Shown: positions 29,397 to 31,726 of the stretch, one piece after another
Layout: each line of letters begins with the position of its first letter
Numbering within the stretch: position 1 is the first letter of the stretch
From: Labilithrix sp.
Lineage (GTDB): Bacteria; Myxococcota; Polyangia; Polyangiales; Polyangiaceae
Direction of reading: 5' to 3'
NCBI GenBank assembly: GCA_028287035.1
Contig: JAQBQL010000268.1
Location: 1-31,726, forward strand
Length of the DNA: 31,726 bases
Notes under the pieces: generated by a model
Told to the model about the DNA's origin: nothing
What the model saw: the letters and a program-made list of their open reading frames with translations, nothing else
Database searches by the model: none
Position numbers and translations under genes: made by a program

Positions 29397-30777
29397 AGGG
29401 CGCCGGGCGGATGCGGTAGACGAGGCCCTGGTCGTCGTCGGTGACGAACACGCTGCCGTCCCGGCCGACCGCGACGCCGGCCGGCCGGCCCACGCGCGCG
29501 GTGCGGTCCGCGGTCTCGAAGCCGCCCACCAGATCGGTCCACTGGGTGGTCGGGTTGGTCCAGTCGACGGGCTTCGCGGGCACGTCGCCGTTCATCGCGA
29601 CGAACGCGACGCGCGGGGCCGACGAGAACGTCGCGCCGTCCTTGTGCCACGAGCCGTGGGCGGCCACGATCGCGCCGCCGCGGTAGGGCGCGGGCAGCGC
29701 ATGCGCGCCGGTGGGGGCGAGCGGATAGAAGGCGGCGCCGATGAGCGTGGAGAAGGCCGGGAACACGACGGCCGGAACGACCACGTTCGAGCAGTCGGCG
29801 CCCGAGGCGTACGCCTTCTTGTTCTCCTCGCAGTCGGGCCAGCCGTAGTCGGCGCCCGGCGGGTGGGTCGTGACGGCATCGAAGAACTCGTACGGGTGAC
29901 CGGCGGGCAGCGAATCCTGACCGGCCACGCCCGCCCAGACCACGTTGGTCGCCGGGTTCGTGGTGAGCGCGATCGCGTTCCGGATGCGCTTCGCATAGGT
30001 GGTCATCCCGGTGCCGTCGGGCGCGAGCATCTGCACCGACGCGCGCGTCGGGTCGGACTCGATGCAGGCGTTGCACGAGGAGCCCACGCTCGCGAAGAGG
30101 CTTCCGCCGGCCATCGTCACCGAGGTCGTGGCATGCCCGCCGGTGCCCATGGTGCGGACGCGCGCGATGGGGTCGGGCTTGGTCGCGCTCTTCTGGCCGT
30201 CCTCGTAAGGGAGCCGGAAGATGCTCGTCTGGCCGCTCGCGTAGACCGTGCAGCTCGGCTGGTGGAAGAAGACGCCGTGCACCGGCGTGTCGTCGAGGGT
30301 GGCGAAGACGACGGGGTCGCCGGCCTTCGCGGCGTCGGCGTGGGGCACGAGGTAGACGCTGTCACCCTGCGTGCCGACGAGCAGATCACCATTCGGCAGC
30401 GGCGTGATGTGACGACCGCCGGAGACCTTCGCGATCGCCTCGATCACGAGGCCCGCGGCAGGCGTGATGCCCGCAGGCACCGTGAGGACCTCGGCCGTGT
30501 CCGGCGCGGTGCTCTGGACCGTGCCGGTGCAGATGCGGCCGCCGTTGTCGAAGGGCGGAACGGCGGCATCGATCGCGGGCCCGCCGCTCGTCCCGCTCGT
30601 GCCCCCGCTGGTCCCGCTGGTTCCGCTCGTGCCGCCGCTCGCGCTCGTGCCGGAGGAGCCGGTCGGGACGGGGGCAGCGGGGTCGCCGCTGTCGCCGCAC
30701 GCGATGGCCACGAGCACGGCGGTGAAGGCGAAGGCAGCGCCGGTCAGCAGGCGCGAGGAGCGGTCGAGCGAGCGCAT
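29395..30777 (-). CDS. Lipoprotein, sorbosone/glucose dehydrogenase-like beta-propeller
   Basis: The 460-residue product has a signal ending in VAIAC (Cys27), then a Gly/Ser/Thr linker of about 40 residues made of GTSG-type units. The rest follows the PQQ-dependent sugar dehydrogenase (GSDH) propeller pattern: HITPLPNGDLLVGTQGDSVY, YAKRIRNAIALTTNP, GADYGWPDCEENK and the closing block RPAGVAVGRDGSVFVTDDDQ followed by GLVYRIR. Known members oxidise aldoses or sorbosone with PQQ; no PQQ synthesis genes are in the window. ATG 30777 gives a normal signal length, and CATGCT lies 6 nt upstream. Confidence 0.85.
   Translation of the reverse strand: MRSLDRSSRLLTGAAFAFTAVLVAIACGDSGDPAAPVPTGSSGTSASGGTSGTSGTSGGTSGTSGGPAIDAAVPPFDNGGRICTGTVQSTAPDTAEVLTVPAGITPAAGLVIEAIAKVSGGRHITPLPNGDLLVGTQGDSVYLVPHADAAKAGDPVVFATLDDTPVHGVFFHQPSCTVYASGQTSIFRLPYEDGQKSATKPDPIARVRTMGTGGHATTSVTMAGGSLFASVGSSCNACIESDPTRASVQMLAPDGTGMTTYAKRIRNAIALTTNPATNVVWAGVAGQDSLPAGHPYEFFDAVTTHPPGADYGWPDCEENKKAYASGADCSNVVVPAVVFPAFSTLIGAAFYPLAPTGAHALPAPYRGGAIVAAHGSWHKDGATFSSAPRVAFVAMNGDVPAKPVDWTNPTTQWTDLVGGFETADRTARVGRPAGVAVGRDGSVFVTDDDQGLVYRIRPAP
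30586..30660. repeat. Low-complexity Gly/Ser/Thr linker repeat
   Basis: Imperfect repeats of about 9-12 bp (variants of CCGCTGGTCC and CCGCTCGTGCC) encode the GTSG/GGTSG linker of the sugar-dehydrogenase-like lipoprotein. The unit count may vary among strains. Confidence 0.5.
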
Positions 30778-30783
30778 GCCCGA

Positions 30784-30789
30784 AGCATG
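30784..30789 (-). promoter_or_regulatory. -10-like hexamer CATGCT
   Basis: CATGCT on the minus strand is followed by 6 nt and ATG 30777. Confidence 0.4.
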
Positions 30790-30876
30790 AGCCGCGGCGC
30801 CGGCGCCTGCCAGCGGCGAATTTCCTCGGGCGCGGCGTGGTTGCTGCGTCGCGCCGTCGATCGTAAGGAAGGCGGC

Positions 30877-31470
30877 ATGCCCGAGCCCCGCCGCGCCGAC
30901 CACCCGATTGACCCCATGTTCACGGACCGCTGGTCGCCGCGCGCCTTCGACGCTTCCGGCGTCACCGAGGCGGAGCTGCTGTCGGTGCTCGAGGCCGGCC
31001 GCTGGTCCACCTCGTCGTCGAACGTCCAGCCCTGGCGCTTCATCTATGCGTACCGCGACACGCCCGCGTTCGCGACGTTCCTCGAGACGCTCATCCCCTT
31101 CAACCAGGACTGGGCGAAGCGCGCCTCGGTGCTCGTCTACATCGTCTCGCAGAAGGACCTGCCGCCGAACCACGAGGGCAAGGTGCTGCCGTCGCGCACG
31201 CACTCGTTCGACGCGGGCACCGCGTGGGGCTTCATCGCGCTCGAGGCGCACAAGAAGGGCCTCCACGCCCACGCCATGGCGGGCTTCGATCACGCGAAGG
31301 CGGCAGCGGCGCTGAAGATCCCGGAGACGTTCGCGATCAACGCGGTCTTCGCGCTCGGACGCCTCGGCGACCCGTCGGTGCTCCCCGAGCCCATGAAGGC
31401 CCGCGAGTTCCCGAGCGACCGGCGCCCGCTTGCGGGCAGCGCGTTCGAGGGCGTCTTCCCGTCCCCCTGA
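30877..31470 (+). CDS. Nitroreductase-family FMN protein
   Basis: The 197-residue protein carries the nitroreductase FMN-binding blocks DRWSPRAF (17-24) and GRWSTSSSNVQPWRFIYAYR (41-60), a central helical region and the C-terminal LGRLGDPSVLPE, the usual place of the last FMN contact. Members reduce nitro-compounds, quinones or flavins with NAD(P)H as dimers; the true substrate cannot be read. ATG 30877 follows the purine-rich AAGGAAGG by 4 nt; the frame is open far upstream but that stretch is antisense to the dehydrogenase gene. Confidence 0.88.
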   Translation: MPEPRRADHPIDPMFTDRWSPRAFDASGVTEAELLSVLEAGRWSTSSSNVQPWRFIYAYRDTPAFATFLETLIPFNQDWAKRASVLVYIVSQKDLPPNHEGKVLPSRTHSFDAGTAWGFIALEAHKKGLHAHAMAGFDHAKAAAALKIPETFAINAVFALGRLGDPSVLPEPMKAREFPSDRRPLAGSAFEGVFPSP

Positions 31471-31500
31471 GCCGGGCGCGCGGGCGGCACGGGCCGGCTC
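31469..31500 (+). terminator. Long-range hairpin after the nitroreductase gene
   Basis: GAGCCGG and CCGGCTC form a perfect 7-bp stem with an 18-nt GC-rich loop, starting in the stop codon. There is no T-run and the loop is large, so support is weak. Confidence 0.3.
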
Positions 31501-31575
31501 GCTGCCCATCTTGCGCAATCGTCCTCGCGAGGCGGCGGCCGCGGCGAACGCGCGGGCGTGCGACATCGAGTGCGC

Positions 31576-31581
31576 TAGTCT
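31576..31581 (+). promoter_or_regulatory. -10-like hexamer TAGTCT
   Basis: TAGTCT, preceded by CGC, is followed by 6 nt and the GTG at 31588. There is no SD sequence. The rest of the 117-nt gap holds TTGCGCAA, an 8-bp palindrome at 31511-31518. Confidence 0.5.
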
Positions 31582-31587
31582 CGAGGC

Positions 31588-31726
31588 GTGTCGTCACGCG
31601 CTCGGCCAAGGGTCGTCCGTCTCCTCCTTCCCCTCGCCGCGCTGCTCGCGGCGGCGCTGCCCGCGGTGGGCGGCTGCGGCTCCGCCGACGTCGAGGACGG
31701 GCCGCCCGCGATGCCGGATGGCCCCG
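31588..31726 (+). CDS. Lipoprotein, N-terminal part (cut by window edge)
   Basis: The frame starts at GTG and reads 46 codons before the window ends. It has a basic n-region (SSRARPRVVR), a Leu/Ala hydrophobic core and a lipobox-like AVGGC (Cys at residue 31), followed by an acidic, proline-rich stretch. It should be a membrane-anchored lipoprotein; no domain is in view. The GTG lies 6 nt after TAGTCT, which settles the start. Confidence 0.7.
   Translation, partial: MSSRARPRVVRLLLPLAALLAAALPAVGGCGSADVEDGPPAMPDGP

Noticed and set aside
28876..30876. Long upstream extension of the nitroreductase frame
   Set aside because: The extension overlaps the methyltransferase in another frame and is antisense to the sugar-dehydrogenase-like gene; family homology begins at 30877.
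31511..31518. TTGCGCAA palindrome upstream of the right-edge lipoprotein
   Set aside because: Eight bases without a second copy or known regulator; it is too far upstream to be the -35 element.
1..31726. CRISPR array, tRNA, rRNA, insertion sequence, integrase or prophage genes
   Set aside because: I looked for regular repeats, transposase motifs and RNA gene signatures and saw none. Codon and base use look even along the window.

Overview
This is a GC-rich (about 70% by eye), very gene-dense window with no gap over 120 bases, on a chromosome that looks like Myxococcota. The clues are nine lipoproteins among 32 genes, Ser/Ala/Pro/Gly-rich secretome proteins, a PqqD-like tail domain I associate with myxobacteria, and a typical GC-rich shadow-ORF pattern. 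This placement is inferred from family resemblance and was not tested by phylogeny. I see no rRNA, tRNA, CRISPR array, insertion sequence, prophage or plasmid function. Both ends cut through lipoprotein genes.

Layout. (1) 1-4820: a cut lipoprotein and a secreted esterase on minus; then on plus a Tudor/CarD-like-tailed protein, a C-terminal J-domain protein, a Gfo/Idh/MocA oxidoreductase and a lipoprotein with three CxxCH motifs. (2) 4807-9482: an MFS transporter (minus); a lipoprotein, a pirin and RNase HII (plus); MutM (minus). (3) 9504-13647: five plus-strand genes: an unknown protein with a Clp-N-like tail, a secreted alpha/beta hydrolase, a FrnE-like DsbA-family protein, a ketopantoate-reductase-like enzyme and an OsmC-family peroxidase. 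(4) 13672-23453: seven minus-strand genes: a large single-span envelope protein, a WD40-like lipoprotein, an HAE1 RND pump with its membrane fusion protein, a lipoprotein, a small tail-anchored protein and the PqqD-like protein. (5) 23533-28799: an SDR (plus) facing a sarcosine/dimethylglycine-dehydrogenase-like flavoprotein (minus), which follows a tight three-gene unit: lipoprotein, ferritin-like diiron protein, outer-membrane barrel-like protein. (6) 28830-31726: a methyltransferase-like protein, a sorbosone-dehydrogenase-like lipoprotein, a nitroreductase and a cut lipoprotein.

The content is mainly housekeeping repair (RNase HII, MutM), redox and stress functions (pirin, FrnE, OsmC, nitroreductase, ferritin-like protein) and cell envelope proteins. 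No single large pathway runs through the window.

The strongest unannounced signal is regulatory. At least 15 genes have a TAnnnT-like hexamer whose last base lies 6-9 nt before the start codon, with no room for a ribosome-binding site. Genes inside operons instead start behind purine-rich SD-like sequences or overlap the previous stop. This points to widespread leaderless transcription and changes several start calls (2794, 6075, 6173, 15531, 23533). Other points of interest are an RNase HII whose GRG motif reads GMS, a gene that seems to start at CTG in a CTGA overlap, back-to-back divergent promoters in 30 bases, and hairpins laid across convergent stop codons.
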